Shown here piece after piece: positions 1-8,996 of a DNA stretch of 64,000 nt (position 1 is its first letter; each line of letters opens with the position of its first letter). The notes under the pieces are model-generated. The model saw only the letters and a program-made list of their open reading frames with translations, had not been told where the DNA came from and searched no databases. Origin of the DNA: CBDFKK01 sp965248815 (GTDB lineage Bacteria > Pseudomonadota > Alphaproteobacteria > SMXP01). The translations under genes and the position numbers were made by a program. Location: assembly GCA_965248815.1 (NCBI GenBank), contig CBDFKK010000008.1:1364001-1428000 (forward strand), given 5' to 3'.

Positions 1-447
1 GAACCTGGCCGTCTCATTGTTGGAAACGCCGGCATCTTAGTTAGCAAAGTCTTATACATTAAAGAGGGAGACTCGCGGCGGTTCTTGATTCTGGATGCCG
101 CGATGAACGATCTTATCCGGCCGGCGCTTTATGACGCGTTTCACGAAATCCGGCCGGTTCGTGAGGCTACCAAGACCGCCTCAATATCGCCTTTTGACGT
201 GGTCGGTCCGGTCTGCGAAACTGGCGACCAGTTCGCGCGTGATCGCGAATTGCCGGAACTGGAACCTGGCGAACTCGTCGCGATCATGTCTGCCGGCGCC
301 TATGGTGCAGTCCAATCGTCGGCTTACAACTCGCGACCCTTGGTGCCGGAAGTTTTAGTGCGCGGCGGAGAAATGTCGGTCATCCGCAGCCGGCCCAGCT
401 ACGACGACATGATGTCGAATGAGCACCTGGCGCCTTGGCAAGAGTGA
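1..447 (+). CDS. lysA: Diaminopimelate decarboxylase, C-terminal part (cut by window edge)
   Basis: The reading frame is open from base 1, so the gene begins upstream and only about 148 C-terminal residues are visible. The fragment reads as the C-terminal beta domain of PLP-dependent DAP decarboxylase, which converts meso-diaminopimelate to L-lysine in the last step of lysine biosynthesis. Family marks seen are EPGRLIVGNAG at the start, DAAMNDLIRPALYDA, the GPVCETGDQFARDREL segment with the substrate-binding Cys-Glu, and the GAYGAVQSSAYNSRP segment with the PLP-contacting Tyr. The TTG at 85 is an internal codon, not the start. The TIGR02302 gene follows 30 bases later on the same strand, a common alphaproteobacterial order. 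Confidence 0.95.
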   Translation, partial: EPGRLIVGNAGILVSKVLYIKEGDSRRFLILDAAMNDLIRPALYDAFHEIRPVREATKTASISPFDVVGPVCETGDQFARDRELPELEPGELVAIMSAGAYGAVQSSAYNSRPLVPEVLVRGGEMSVIRSRPSYDDMMSNEHLAPWQE

Positions 448-477
448 CCGGTCACGTTTGAAAGAGGCCTCGGCCCC

Positions 478-3204
478 GTGATTGAAAATAATTTGACCCC
501 CGTTCCCCGTAATTTACCGCGTGCCGTAAACGTCAAATTGTTGCTGGCACGTGCCGCCATGTTCTGGGAACGCGTTTGGCCTGCCTTGTGGCCAGCAACG
601 GGAATATTGGGCGTGATCCTGATCGTCACGCTGTTAGAAGCTTGGAGCTGGCTGCCGACTTGGCTTCACATTTTAACACTCGCCCTGTTTGCCGCCGTCT
701 TGGTCTTCGCCCTTTGGAGAAACCTTGCCCCCCTCACCTTGCCAACCCGTGATGAGGCTATGCGCCGCTTGGAAACCAAAAGCGGCATGCAACATCGTCC
801 TATTTCATCCTACGAAGATGACTTGCCGCCGCCGCAAAACCGAAAATCCGTCGACACGGCGACCCAATCATTGTGGGCCACACACCGACAACGGCTGATG
901 GATGCGATCCGAAACGTGCGCGTCGGACGTCCACGGTCCGACTTGCCCGAACGTGACCCCAATGCCTTGCGATTTCTTGTCGGCCTCATATTTCTGCTTG
1001 TTTTGATTGCGAATTGGCCTGACCTCAGCCGGAAATTTGCTCTGGCGATTGACCCGAGTGGAGCCGTCGCGGATTTGAACGTCGTGACGTTGGACGCTTG
1101 GCTCAATCCGCCCGCCTATACCAGCGAACCACCGATATTTCTGACCCGACCGGAGGCCGATGTCACTGGCGGTACGCCAATCACGGTGCCGGAAGGCTCG
1201 AGTTTCGTTGCCCGTGTTCAAGGTTCGGAACGCATGCCAACTCTTGACCTTGCAATTACCGAACTAGACGCAAAAGCCGCCGAGGCTGCAGAAATTAGTG
1301 ATGAGCCGGTTGGATTTGAAGAAATCGGCACCCAGGCTTTTGAGTATGCGCAGGTCTTAGACCAAGACATTTCGGTAGCCATTTCCGACGGCCGACAAGA
1401 CTTGGGCTCTTGGTCGTTCAAGGTGCGCCCCGATGAAATCCCGATGATTGCATTCAAAGAGGACCCGAGCGAAACCGACCAAAAAGTGCTCAAGATTCCC
1501 TATTCGGTCTTCGACGACTACGGTGTCGTAACCGCACAAGCACGGATCGAATTGATCAGCGAGAGTGAGGAGACCGAGAGCGAAACTCCGGCAACGGTTG
1601 ATGCTGTGGTCCAAGACGCTGACCAGTCCAACGCGCCTCTCGCCATACCTGGCGGTGCCCTATCGGAACCTGTCACGGTCGATCTAGCACTTCCCTCGCT
1701 GCGCACCAAAGACGCCGAAGAAACCGCTTATCAAGATCTCACGGCACATCCCTGGGCCGGTCTCGATGTCACTATTCAATTGGAGTCACAGGACGAAGCG
1801 GGTCAATGGGGCAAAAGCGAAATCGTGACCTTCACGCTTCCGGAACGCGAATTCAGAGATCCTTTGGCGCGGGCCGTAATTGAGCAACGCAAATATCTCG
1901 TGAAAAATCCGCAAGCTCTTGAGCGCGCTGCCAACGTAATCGCCGCGCTGACCAAGTTTCCCGAAAAATACTATACCGACATGACGGTCTATTTGGCGCT
2001 TCGTTCCGTTCATTGGCGTCTCGTTCATGCGCGTGAGTCAGAAGATTTGGAGGGCCTTTACGATTTGCTATGGGACATTGCGTTGCGGCTCGAAGACGGT
2101 GACCTGTTACTCGCGGCCCAAGCGGTGCGCGACCTCCAGAAGCAACTGATGGACGCCATCGCGGACGGCAAGCCGCAAGACGAAATTGACAAAGTTATGC
2201 AGGCGTTGCGCGAAGCCATGCAGCAATACATGGCAGCGTTGGCGCAAGAGCAACGGGAGAGCGGCGAACAGCGGCCGATGGATCCCAATGCGCAAATGAT
2301 GACCGGCAGCGATTTCGACGACCTAATGAATGCCATCGAAGACATGTTGCGCACCGGGAATATGGCCGGCGCTCAGAGGTTATTGTCGCAATTGATGGAC
2401 ATGCTCGAAAACATGCAATTTGCCGGTCAAGGTCCCGGCGGCATGGACTTGGGCAACCAAGCGATGAACGATGCGCTTGGTCAACTGGGCGACATGATCG
2501 GCCGGCAGCGCGGGCTGCTCGACGAGACGTTTCGACAAGGTCAACAAGGCCAACGTCAACAGGGTCAAAATCAAGGCCAACCTCAGCAGAACCGGCCTGG
2601 GGAACCCGGCGATCAAGACCGGCCTGGACAACAGCCAGGTCAACCTGGCTCGCCGGAGCAGCAACAGGGCAATCAAGACGGTCAAGGCCAACCGGGCGGC
2701 GATCCTAATCAGCAAGGACGCTCACCAGGCGAGCTTGCTCAAGACCAAGAAGGATTGCAGCAAGAACTGGGCGATATTTTGCAAGAATTACGCGACCAAG
2801 GCATCGATGTGCCGCAAGAATTGGAACGCGCGGAACGGGCCATGGGCGACTCGGGCGAAGAACTCTCGGAGGGCGATCTTCCCGGTTCGGCGGACTCACA
2901 ATCAGAGGCCATTGATCAATTGCGGCAGGGCGCACAAACCATGGCGCAAAATCTCCTCGATCAAATGCTCGAACGGCAGGGCATGGCATCCGACGGCAGC
3001 GGTCCCGAGGATCGCGACTACGATCCCCTTGGGCGCCCGAGTGCAGCCGCCGGGCCCGAATATGGTGATTCGGTCAAAGTGCCAGAAGAACGCGATCTGC
3101 AACGGGCGCGCGATATTTTAGAAGAATTGAGGCGGCGGGCGAGCGAGCTCGGCCGGCCAACGTTGGAACTCGATTATCTTGAGCGCCTATTGAAGCGCTT
3201 CTAG
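478..3204 (+). CDS. TIGR02302 / DUF4175 family membrane protein
   Basis: A 908-residue protein, GTG start, about the usual length for this alphaproteobacterial family of unknown function found next to lysA. Three hydrophobic segments are visible: about 41-60, 62-80 and 163-180. A large extracytoplasmic part follows, with a beta-rich stretch (about 200-460). A charged helical stretch (about 470-660) comes next, and then a low-complexity region of Gln, Gly, Pro and Asn at about 687-753. The C-terminus is again charged and helical. The Q/G-rich run probably acts as a flexible linker; this is inference. Its last 18 bases overlap the convergent zinc-ribbon pseudogene. No catalytic motif is recognised. 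Confidence 0.85.
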   Translation: MIENNLTPVPRNLPRAVNVKLLLARAAMFWERVWPALWPATGILGVILIVTLLEAWSWLPTWLHILTLALFAAVLVFALWRNLAPLTLPTRDEAMRRLETKSGMQHRPISSYEDDLPPPQNRKSVDTATQSLWATHRQRLMDAIRNVRVGRPRSDLPERDPNALRFLVGLIFLLVLIANWPDLSRKFALAIDPSGAVADLNVVTLDAWLNPPAYTSEPPIFLTRPEADVTGGTPITVPEGSSFVARVQGSERMPTLDLAITELDAKAAEAAEISDEPVGFEEIGTQAFEYAQVLDQDISVAISDGRQDLGSWSFKVRPDEIPMIAFKEDPSETDQKVLKIPYSVFDDYGVVTAQARIELISESEETESETPATVDAVVQDADQSNAPLAIPGGALSEPVTVDLALPSLRTKDAEETAYQDLTAHPWAGLDVTIQLESQDEAGQWGKSEIVTFTLPEREFRDPLARAVIEQRKYLVKNPQALERAANVIAALTKFPEKYYTDMTVYLALRSVHWRLVHARESEDLEGLYDLLWDIALRLEDGDLLLAAQAVRDLQKQLMDAIADGKPQDEIDKVMQALREAMQQYMAALAQEQRESGEQRPMDPNAQMMTGSDFDDLMNAIEDMLRTGNMAGAQRLLSQLMDMLENMQFAGQGPGGMDLGNQAMNDALGQLGDMIGRQRGLLDETFRQGQQGQRQQGQNQGQPQQNRPGEPGDQDRPGQQPGQPGSPEQQQGNQDGQGQPGGDPNQQGRSPGELAQDQEGLQQELGDILQELRDQGIDVPQELERAERAMGDSGEELSEGDLPGSADSQSEAIDQLRQGAQTMAQNLLDQMLERQGMASDGSGPEDRDYDPLGRPSAAAGPEYGDSVKVPEERDLQRARDILEELRRRASELGRPTLELDYLERLLKRF

Positions 3205-3874
3205 CTTTTCTTCCGTTTCACCTGCGGATTCAAAAGCAATGACCAATTCTTGTGCCGCTTCTGGCGGGCTTCCCAGCCGCGAGACAAAGGCGCTCTTTTC
3301 ATTTGGGGCTAATTGCTTGACGGGCACCGCAAATGTCCAATCGAAGATCTGCTGGCGTGCGGAATCCCGCAAACTGACCTTAATTCGCGGCACCGGCCGA
3401 TCTGCATCGCTGGTATTGACCACTTCTCCGGTGACAGCCAATACGGGGATGTCGCCCTGATATTCCAATTGATATGACGCCGACTGAAAGGTCAGTCCTC
3501 GCGTATTGATGGATTCACCAAAAAGAGAATAGAGAATAAAGCGTGGCCGCCTGTGGCCAAATCTGAACGATCCCAACCCGATATTGGTAGGTGGCAGTCA
3601 TGACAACCAGAGCTAGACCTGCCAATACCGCCCATCCGGCGATGCGCCCCGCCAGACCAAAATTGTTGCTTTGGAGTTCACCCAAGGTCGTCAATTCATC
3701 GGAATGGGAGCTCTGTCCGCTATAATCCGGCAAGGCGCGCAACGGCAGATCGTCTGGCGGCTCCTGAAACCAACTATGACTACAGCCTGCACACCGCACC
3801 ATCCTCCCGCTCGGCTGAAAGCTTGCGCCCTCCGCCATATAACGCGTTGCACATGATGGGCAGGTCAATATCAT
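3187..3874 (-). pseudogene. Zinc-ribbon (MJ0042/DUF3426-type) membrane protein, frameshifted
   Basis: Two overlapping minus-strand frames together make one protein of the zinc-ribbon plus DUF3426 type. The 5' part (3874 to 3515) has CPSCATRYM and VRCAGCSHSW, the two CxxC zinc knuckles, then a membrane segment (about residues 78-96). The 3' part (3576 to 3187) carries the DUF3426-like beta domain. The frame breaks in the sequence coding for LYSLF, which appears in both frames because 7 bases are tandemly duplicated at 3524-3538. Removing one copy restores a continuous frame of about 226 codons reading through LYSLFGESINTRG. Either the gene is recently inactivated or the assembly has an error. 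The truncated product would keep the zinc ribbon and membrane helix. Confidence 0.85.
3524..3538. repeat. 7-bp perfect tandem duplication causing a frameshift
   Basis: Plus strand reads A-GAGAATA-GAGAATA: two adjacent identical 7-mers, a typical product of replication slippage. One unit is the exact length needed to restore the zinc-ribbon gene frame. Confidence 0.9.
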
Positions 3875-4009
3875 CGGTTGTCGCCATCGGTTGAACGGAC
3901 TGACAAACTGAACCTCTTTTGGTTAATTTATTACGTGAAGACCATTAACGCTTTCTTTCTAAACAGCGCCACAAGTTAGTTTCAAACACAATCAGGGGTC
4001 ACAGACGGC

Positions 4010-4687
4010 GTGGTAAGATTTGAAAATGTGGGAATTCGCTACGGAATGGGCGCAGAGATCCTGCGTGACGTAAGCTTTCATCTCGAACCAGGATCGTTTC
4101 ATTTTTTGACTGGCCCTTCCGGCACCGGCAAGACATCGCTTCTCAAAATCATGTATTTGTCACGCCGACCCTCGCGCGGCCTCGTCACCATGTTCGGCGA
4201 AGATCTTTCAGCACTGGCACGGCAAGACCTTCCGGAGATCCGTCGGCGCATTGGTGTGGTGTTTCAAGACTTCCGTTTGGTAGATCACCTATCTGTCTTC
4301 GAAAACGTCGCCTTGCCTTTGCGAATAGTCGGAGCTCGAACCCGTGATTTTCGCGAAGACGTCGAAGAGCTATTGACGTGGGTAGGGCTAGGCGACCGAA
4401 TGGACGCCAAACCTCCCATTCTGTCGGGAGGCGAACAGCAACGGGTCGCCATCGCACGCGCCGTCGTCGCCAAACCGGATTTGTTGCTGGCGGACGAACC
4501 GACAGGCAGCGTTGATCCGGACATTGGGCAACGGCTCATGCGACTGTTCGTTGAACTTAACAAGCTTGGAACTAGTATCCTGATTGCAACTCATGACAGG
4601 GTCCAATTGAGCAAAGTCGCTGCTCCCATTTTGCGTTTGGATGCAGGCGCTCTCACACTCTTGCCGCCCGCGCAGAAAGTCCATTAA
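4010..4687 (+). CDS. ftsE: Cell division ATP-binding protein FtsE
   Basis: ABC-type ATPase of 225 residues, normal family length. Walker A is GPSGTGKT at 35-42, the signature is LSGGEQQ at 138-144, Walker B is LLLADEP at 158-164, and the H-loop THD lies near 195. FtsE binds FtsX at the inner membrane and couples ATP hydrolysis to activation of septal peptidoglycan hydrolases. The start is GTG at 4010, preceded by a 135-base region divergent from the zinc-ribbon pseudogene. ftsX begins 4 bases after the ftsE stop, so the two form an operon. Confidence 0.95.
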   Translation: MVRFENVGIRYGMGAEILRDVSFHLEPGSFHFLTGPSGTGKTSLLKIMYLSRRPSRGLVTMFGEDLSALARQDLPEIRRRIGVVFQDFRLVDHLSVFENVALPLRIVGARTRDFREDVEELLTWVGLGDRMDAKPPILSGGEQQRVAIARAVVAKPDLLLADEPTGSVDPDIGQRLMRLFVELNKLGTSILIATHDRVQLSKVAAPILRLDAGALTLLPPAQKVH

Positions 4688-4690
4688 TTC

Positions 4691-5665
4691 ATGTCGGACG
4701 AAATTCTCACTGACACGGCAGATGATACGTCCAAATCGACAGTGAGCGATTTTATCGACTCACTGCGCCGTCAAACTCGGGTGTTGCCCAGCGAGGCCAG
4801 CGCACGCTGCCCGCTGCTCATGGTCATCGCCGTAATGTGCTTTTTGGCAGCCATATCGGCCGGCGGCGTTTTGGCGGTAAACCGCGTGACACAGGAATGG
4901 ACAACAGGCCTGGAAAACTCCATGACCGTTCAGCTGAAAACCCAACCGGGATTGGGGGACAGGAACGCCGCGGCCGAAATGCAATTGAGGCGCATTGTCG
5001 AAATACTTGAAAACACCGAAGGCGTTCTAAGCGTCACTCCCATCTCCAGAGAAGAAGCAGCGCGTCTTTTGGAGCCTTGGCTCGGCGCTGAAACCTTCGC
5101 AGACGCGCTTCCCGTTCCGCAACTGATCGACGTGCGGTTCGATCCCGGCAATGAACCCGATCTCGACACGCTCGAAAACGAAATCGCTGAGGTCGCCTCC
5201 GGCGTCGTTCTCCAAGATCACAACCGCTGGAACGACCGAATTCTTACCTTTGCCGACTTTTTGCGCGGCCTCGCGTTTGGCATCATGACTTTGATCGCGA
5301 TCACGACCACAGCCATTATTGTATTTGCGACCCGAGCCGGACTTTCCGCGCAGCACGAAATTGTGGAAGTTCTGCACCTGATCGGAGCGCAGGACAAATT
5401 CATCGCCCGTGAGTTTCAATTCGAACTGTTGGCGCTTGGTCTAAAAGCCAGTCTCCTGGGTGTAGCCGCCGCGATATTGACCTTGATGCTAGCGCCGCGC
5501 CTGTCGGGCACGTTCTCTGACCTTCCCGGCGCATACCTCATTTCGCCCACTAGTCTCACCAGCAATGACCTTCTCAGCCTCTTGCTTGTGCCGATCTTCG
5601 CAGGCGTCGTCATCGCAATCACGACGCGCATTACGGTAATGCATGTGCTTGGCAAGATGCTTTAG
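4691..5665 (+). CDS. ftsX: Cell division protein FtsX
   Basis: FtsX-family permease-like protein, 324 residues. A cytoplasmic N-terminus is followed by a first membrane helix at about 43-67, then a periplasmic domain of about 120 residues. Three further hydrophobic helices lie in the C-terminal half (about 185-215, 238-265, 290-318). The segment TRAGLSAQHEIVEVLHLIGA matches the FtsX/MacB fold. It partners FtsE, encoded immediately upstream, and relays its ATPase cycle to cell-wall hydrolases. It shares the FtsX fold but no transporter function is expected. Confidence 0.92.
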   Translation: MSDEILTDTADDTSKSTVSDFIDSLRRQTRVLPSEASARCPLLMVIAVMCFLAAISAGGVLAVNRVTQEWTTGLENSMTVQLKTQPGLGDRNAAAEMQLRRIVEILENTEGVLSVTPISREEAARLLEPWLGAETFADALPVPQLIDVRFDPGNEPDLDTLENEIAEVASGVVLQDHNRWNDRILTFADFLRGLAFGIMTLIAITTTAIIVFATRAGLSAQHEIVEVLHLIGAQDKFIAREFQFELLALGLKASLLGVAAAILTLMLAPRLSGTFSDLPGAYLISPTSLTSNDLLSLLLVPIFAGVVIAITTRITVMHVLGKML

Positions 5666-5956
5666 CCGTGAAATTGAGCCATCCACCGCTTTTCCCTTTG
5701 GTTAATTTACGCCGTTGTCATCAAATACTTCCGTGCGACGGTAGCTCAATTGCGAGCTGGATCTCAAAGATTAACGGCCCCGCGCCTGATTCCGATTCCT
5801 ATAGAATCTTCGTGTATGATGCCAACTCGTGTACGAAAAAGAACGTCGAAACGGCTAATTGAGGTGCGCTTCGTTTCGCGTGATTGTAAATGGCAATAAC
5901 CCATCTTTGGTTATTGTACCCTATGAAAGTGCGACCGAAATCACAGGGTCAGAGCG
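5666..5956. other. Intergenic region between ftsX and the YdcF-like gene
   Basis: About 290 bases with no convincing gene. A 64-codon frame at 5668-5862 has no recognisable features. A stretch near 5740-5760 faintly resembles a tRNA D-arm but has no matching T-arm. The only clear structure is the inverted repeat at 5894-5916. Confidence 0.6.
5894..5916. promoter_or_regulatory. 8-bp perfect inverted repeat upstream of the YdcF-like gene
   Basis: CAATAACC and GGTTATTG flank a 7-base spacer. It lies about 40 bases before the TTG start at 5957. It is AT-rich with no T-run, so an operator or leader hairpin is more likely than a terminator. Confidence 0.4.
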
Positions 5957-6559
5957 TTGAAGTGGATGGGGCGTAGAGTAAGACGGATAGTGGCAGTCCT
6001 CGCCGGCACGATCATCATAGTATGGCTTGTCGGGCTAATCTATTTCGCCAACACCTTGGCGCGAGAGCGCTCCGAGCCGGCAACTGCAGACGCCATCGTC
6101 GCACTTACGGGCGGCGACACACGCCTTGAAGAAGCCGTCTATTTGCTGCGGTTGGACAAAGGCGATCGACTGCTCATCTCAGGCGCAAATCCGGCAACAA
6201 CGCTTGAAGACATTCAAAGTTTAGTCAACGCTCCGGATTTTATTTTCGATTGTTGTGTTGACGTTGAGCGTACGGCAACAAATACGGTGGGCAACGCCAA
6301 TGAAGCTGCCCAATGGGTTCTGGACAACGGCTATACGTCATTGATCGTTGTAACCGCAGACTACCACATGCCGCGAAGTTTGCTTGAATTTCGCCGTGCA
6401 ATGCCCGACATTGCGCTTATTCCCTATTCCATCCAGTCTGATCGGATCGACATTTCAAGATGGTGGGGTGGGCTGGGCACGATTAGATTTATGGCTTCGG
6501 AGTACAACAAATATATTGCAAGCTTAATCCGTGCACGGATTAATACACTAGTTCGCTAA
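5957..6559 (+). CDS. YdcF-like (DUF218) membrane-anchored protein
   Basis: A 200-residue protein with one N-terminal membrane helix (about 11-32) followed by a DUF218 domain. Visible marks are AIVALTGGDTRLEEAVYLL, LLISGAN, the TNTVGNANEAA helix and the VTADYHMPRSLLEF motif. Relatives (YdcF, SanA, ElyC) act at the cell envelope; ElyC is tied to undecaprenyl-phosphate metabolism. The exact role here is unknown. The start is taken at TTG 5957; ATG three codons later (5966) is an alternative. plsC follows after 19 bases, which fits one transcription unit. Confidence 0.85.
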   Translation: MKWMGRRVRRIVAVLAGTIIIVWLVGLIYFANTLARERSEPATADAIVALTGGDTRLEEAVYLLRLDKGDRLLISGANPATTLEDIQSLVNAPDFIFDCCVDVERTATNTVGNANEAAQWVLDNGYTSLIVVTADYHMPRSLLEFRRAMPDIALIPYSIQSDRIDISRWWGGLGTIRFMASEYNKYIASLIRARINTLVR

Positions 6560-6578
6560 CACGAACAGAGGCCGCCCG

Positions 6579-7337
6579 ATGCCGTCCGCTCGAGCTCTGC
6601 TCTTTAACTTCTATATGTACGTCTTAACGGCGGTCATGATCATCGTTTGCATTCCGGCGCTGATCTTACCAGCTTCATTCACGCTCAAGTTCGTGGACAT
6701 TTGGTCGCGCTGGATTCTGGCAGGACTTCGCGTAATTGCAGGTATGACTTATGAAGTTCGAGGGCGTGAGAATATTCCTAACCACCCAGTCTTATTTGCC
6801 GTCAAGCATCAATCAATGTGGGAGACGATCGCCCTTTTTGAAATTCTCGAGAGTCCTACCTTGGTCCAAAAGCAAGAACTGACGAAATTCCCGATCTATG
6901 GCCAATTCACCCAAAAGGCGGGAATGGTCTCGGTTGATCGGAGCGCTCAGGCCAAGGCTCTAAGAAACATGATTGCGGACTGCCGAAAGCGTCTGGATGC
7001 CGGTCGGCATGTGGTCATATTTCCTGAAGGGTCAAGAGCGAAGCCTGGACAAGTATTGGGTTACAAGCCCGGCGTCGCCGGCCTCTACAATGGGCTGAAA
7101 GTCGCGTGTGTGCCCGTAGCTCTAAATTCTGGACTGTATTGGCCGCGCCGCAGCCTGCAGTTTAGATCCGGTACGATCCTCATTGAGTTCTTGCCGGCCA
7201 TTGAGCCCGGTCTTAAGAGCAAAGTATTCATGAAACAGCTCGAGCGGCGCATCGAGGACGCGAGCCAGAAGCTCTACGATGAAGGACTTGCGGTGCTTGA
7301 CAATGAGCTTGCGCCAACTAGCCAAGCCGTGCAGTGA
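6579..7337 (+). CDS. plsC: 1-acyl-sn-glycerol-3-phosphate acyltransferase
   Basis: PlsC/AGPAT family, 252 residues. It acylates lysophosphatidic acid to phosphatidic acid at the inner membrane. An N-terminal hydrophobic stretch (about 8-35) is followed by the catalytic block HQSMWE at 77-82. This is the HX4E variant rather than HX4D, which I recall as usual for alphaproteobacterial members. The phosphate-binding FPEGSRAKPG motif lies at about 148-157, and VACVPVALNSG forms the last conserved block. The gene lies 19 bases after the YdcF-like gene. Its last 20 bases overlap the convergent ChaC-like gene. Confidence 0.92.
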   Translation: MPSARALLFNFYMYVLTAVMIIVCIPALILPASFTLKFVDIWSRWILAGLRVIAGMTYEVRGRENIPNHPVLFAVKHQSMWETIALFEILESPTLVQKQELTKFPIYGQFTQKAGMVSVDRSAQAKALRNMIADCRKRLDAGRHVVIFPEGSRAKPGQVLGYKPGVAGLYNGLKVACVPVALNSGLYWPRRSLQFRSGTILIEFLPAIEPGLKSKVFMKQLERRIEDASQKLYDEGLAVLDNELAPTSQAVQ

Positions 7338-7866
7338 CTGCCTGCCACAACCGGTTCAGCTCAGCGTCGTGAATGCCCATGTCATTCAAGTGCCGAACTG
7401 TATTTTCCAAATATGCAGGATTTTCACCTGACTGTCCTTCGGCGCCGACGATGGTTTCAACTTGTTCGTCAAACCCTAATTTACCCGCATATTGCCGATG
7501 GCTTCGATCTACCGTGAAGCATAATGCTTCAACCGTTTGCTCTTTAGTCATGAGGCGTAGACGTGCCATCGCCTCAACGTAAATCATAGTGACCTGCTCG
7601 CGCTGACGCAGATAGTCGCGTACATCATTTGCCTTTGCGCCATCTACGCGGAACGCGAGCCCGCGACAAGAGCCGCCCCGATCAAGTCCGAACACCAAGC
7701 CAGGACGTTCCGGCGTGCCGCGATGAACATGTGAAAAAACGCAAAAGGAACGATGAAATCCATAAAGCAAAGCAGAGTGCTGTTCAATAAAGTCGAAACC
7801 CGGCCGCCACATCAGCGAACCATATCCAAACACCCACAAGTCTTGCGCCATAGTCGATGTTGCCAA
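7318..7866 (-). CDS. ChaC-like gamma-glutamylcyclotransferase
   Basis: ChaC family, 182 residues. The diagnostic N-terminal substrate-binding loop FGYGSLMWRPGF is at about 13-24. AFRVDGAKANDVRDYLRQRE and YVEAMARLRL follow. The family cleaves gamma-glutamyl peptides; ChaC members act on glutathione, giving 5-oxoproline and Cys-Gly in the cytoplasm. ATG at 7851 (MAQDLWVFGYG) is a plausible alternative start. The gene is convergent with plsC and overlaps it by 20 bases. It is divergent from the DUF2125 gene with only 53 bases between. Confidence 0.88.
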   Translation of the reverse strand: MATSTMAQDLWVFGYGSLMWRPGFDFIEQHSALLYGFHRSFCVFSHVHRGTPERPGLVFGLDRGGSCRGLAFRVDGAKANDVRDYLRQREQVTMIYVEAMARLRLMTKEQTVEALCFTVDRSHRQYAGKLGFDEQVETIVGAEGQSGENPAYLENTVRHLNDMGIHDAELNRLWQAVTARLG

Positions 7867-7919
7867 TTTAAATCTGCGGTCTAGCCCACAGGAAAGCGGT
7901 TCTTGCCTATACTGCAGTA

Positions 7920-8996
7920 ATGGATTCGTTTCTACGAGCGATCAAATTGCGTTGGGGGCTTTATTTACCCTTTGCGCTGCTCACCGTCTTAGCAGCCGGA
8001 TACTCGGTCTATTGGATTGTTCTATCGCATGACGTCGAGAACCGTATTGAGCGCTGGGCCGAGTTGCAGCGCGCACAAGGCCTCGACATCCAGTATGACG
8101 ACTTGTTGATCTCGGGATATCCTTACCGCTTCGATATTCACATGACCAACGTCGTACTCGGCGACCCGGCCCACGCAAATGCCTGGTCGTGGTCCATTGA
8201 AGAGGTCGTCGCCATTACTCTGCCCTATCGGCTCAACCAGATTCTTGTAGAGATCAACGGTACACAGAAATTCAACTATCAGGAAAGGGTGACAAATGGG
8301 ACCCGCGAGCCGCGGCAATTTCGCGTCAACAGCAGCGCGGAACGCTGGCGTGCGAGTTTTGTGCTTGCCGGCGCGTCATTGAAGCGCTTGTCACTTGATT
8401 TGGAAGTCCTGAAGGCCATCAGAGCGGGTGCCCCCGACACGCCGGAAACGATTACGGCGGACCGCATTCAATTGCATGCGCAATTTCAACCGATATCGCT
8501 TGGCGGATCCAAGCTCTACATGAATTCCCAAAATATGAGTCTCCCTCCTCTACGAGGACTGGAAGACATGCAGGGACCCATTGAAATTGCAGAGCTGGAA
8601 TTTGAACTCGACGAGTCAATCGAGAAAATGTTGGATCGCATTGCTTTGCAGACTTGGATCGATGGCGGAGGAACAATCAACGTTTCAAAAATGCGCGTAC
8701 TTTGGGATGGTGTGGACGTCAGTGGCGATGGCCAGGTCACATTCGACGAACAGGCACGCCCGGCGGGCACGATCAATACGCTGATTGGAGGCCATGATCG
8801 GCTGGTCGACAAACTTATTGAAGCTCAAACCATTAGTGAAAACGACGCCGGACTCATCCGCAGCGCTCTAACTCTTCTGGCGATCGCAGGCGGTGACTCT
8901 CAGGGAAGGGTCCGCACACAAGTCAAAATCGAAAATGGAGAGATTTTTGTTGGCCCCGCCAAGCTCGGTCGCGTTGGACCTATTCGCCTGAACTAG
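7920..8996 (+). CDS. DUF2125 family protein
   Basis: A 358-residue protein with one N-terminal membrane helix or uncleaved signal (about 13-35) and a long beta-rich remainder, as in the alphaproteobacterial DUF2125 family. The segment LDIQYDDLLISGYPYRFDIH near 58-77 is typical. It probably sits in the periplasm anchored to the inner membrane; no enzymatic motif is seen and the function is unknown. Its stop overlaps the 3' end of tyrC, convergent, by 4 bases. Confidence 0.82.
   Translation: MDSFLRAIKLRWGLYLPFALLTVLAAGYSVYWIVLSHDVENRIERWAELQRAQGLDIQYDDLLISGYPYRFDIHMTNVVLGDPAHANAWSWSIEEVVAITLPYRLNQILVEINGTQKFNYQERVTNGTREPRQFRVNSSAERWRASFVLAGASLKRLSLDLEVLKAIRAGAPDTPETITADRIQLHAQFQPISLGGSKLYMNSQNMSLPPLRGLEDMQGPIEIAELEFELDESIEKMLDRIALQTWIDGGGTINVSKMRVLWDGVDVSGDGQVTFDEQARPAGTINTLIGGHDRLVDKLIEAQTISENDAGLIRSALTLLAIAGGDSQGRVRTQVKIENGEIFVGPAKLGRVGPIRLN

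Noticed and set aside
2536..2735. Gln/Gly-rich tract as a tandem DNA repeat or assembly artefact.
   Set aside because: Codons vary and the frame is kept; low-complexity linkers here are usual for the TIGR02302 family.
3187..3874. Two separate small genes on the minus strand.
   Set aside because: The overlap codes for the same five residues in both frames because of a tandem duplication, and together they match one family length.
5735..5825. Possible tRNA gene (GGTAGCTCAATTGCGAGCTGG resembles a D-arm).
   Set aside because: No T-arm GTTCRANNC sequence, no matching acceptor stem and no clear anticodon arm at the expected spacing.
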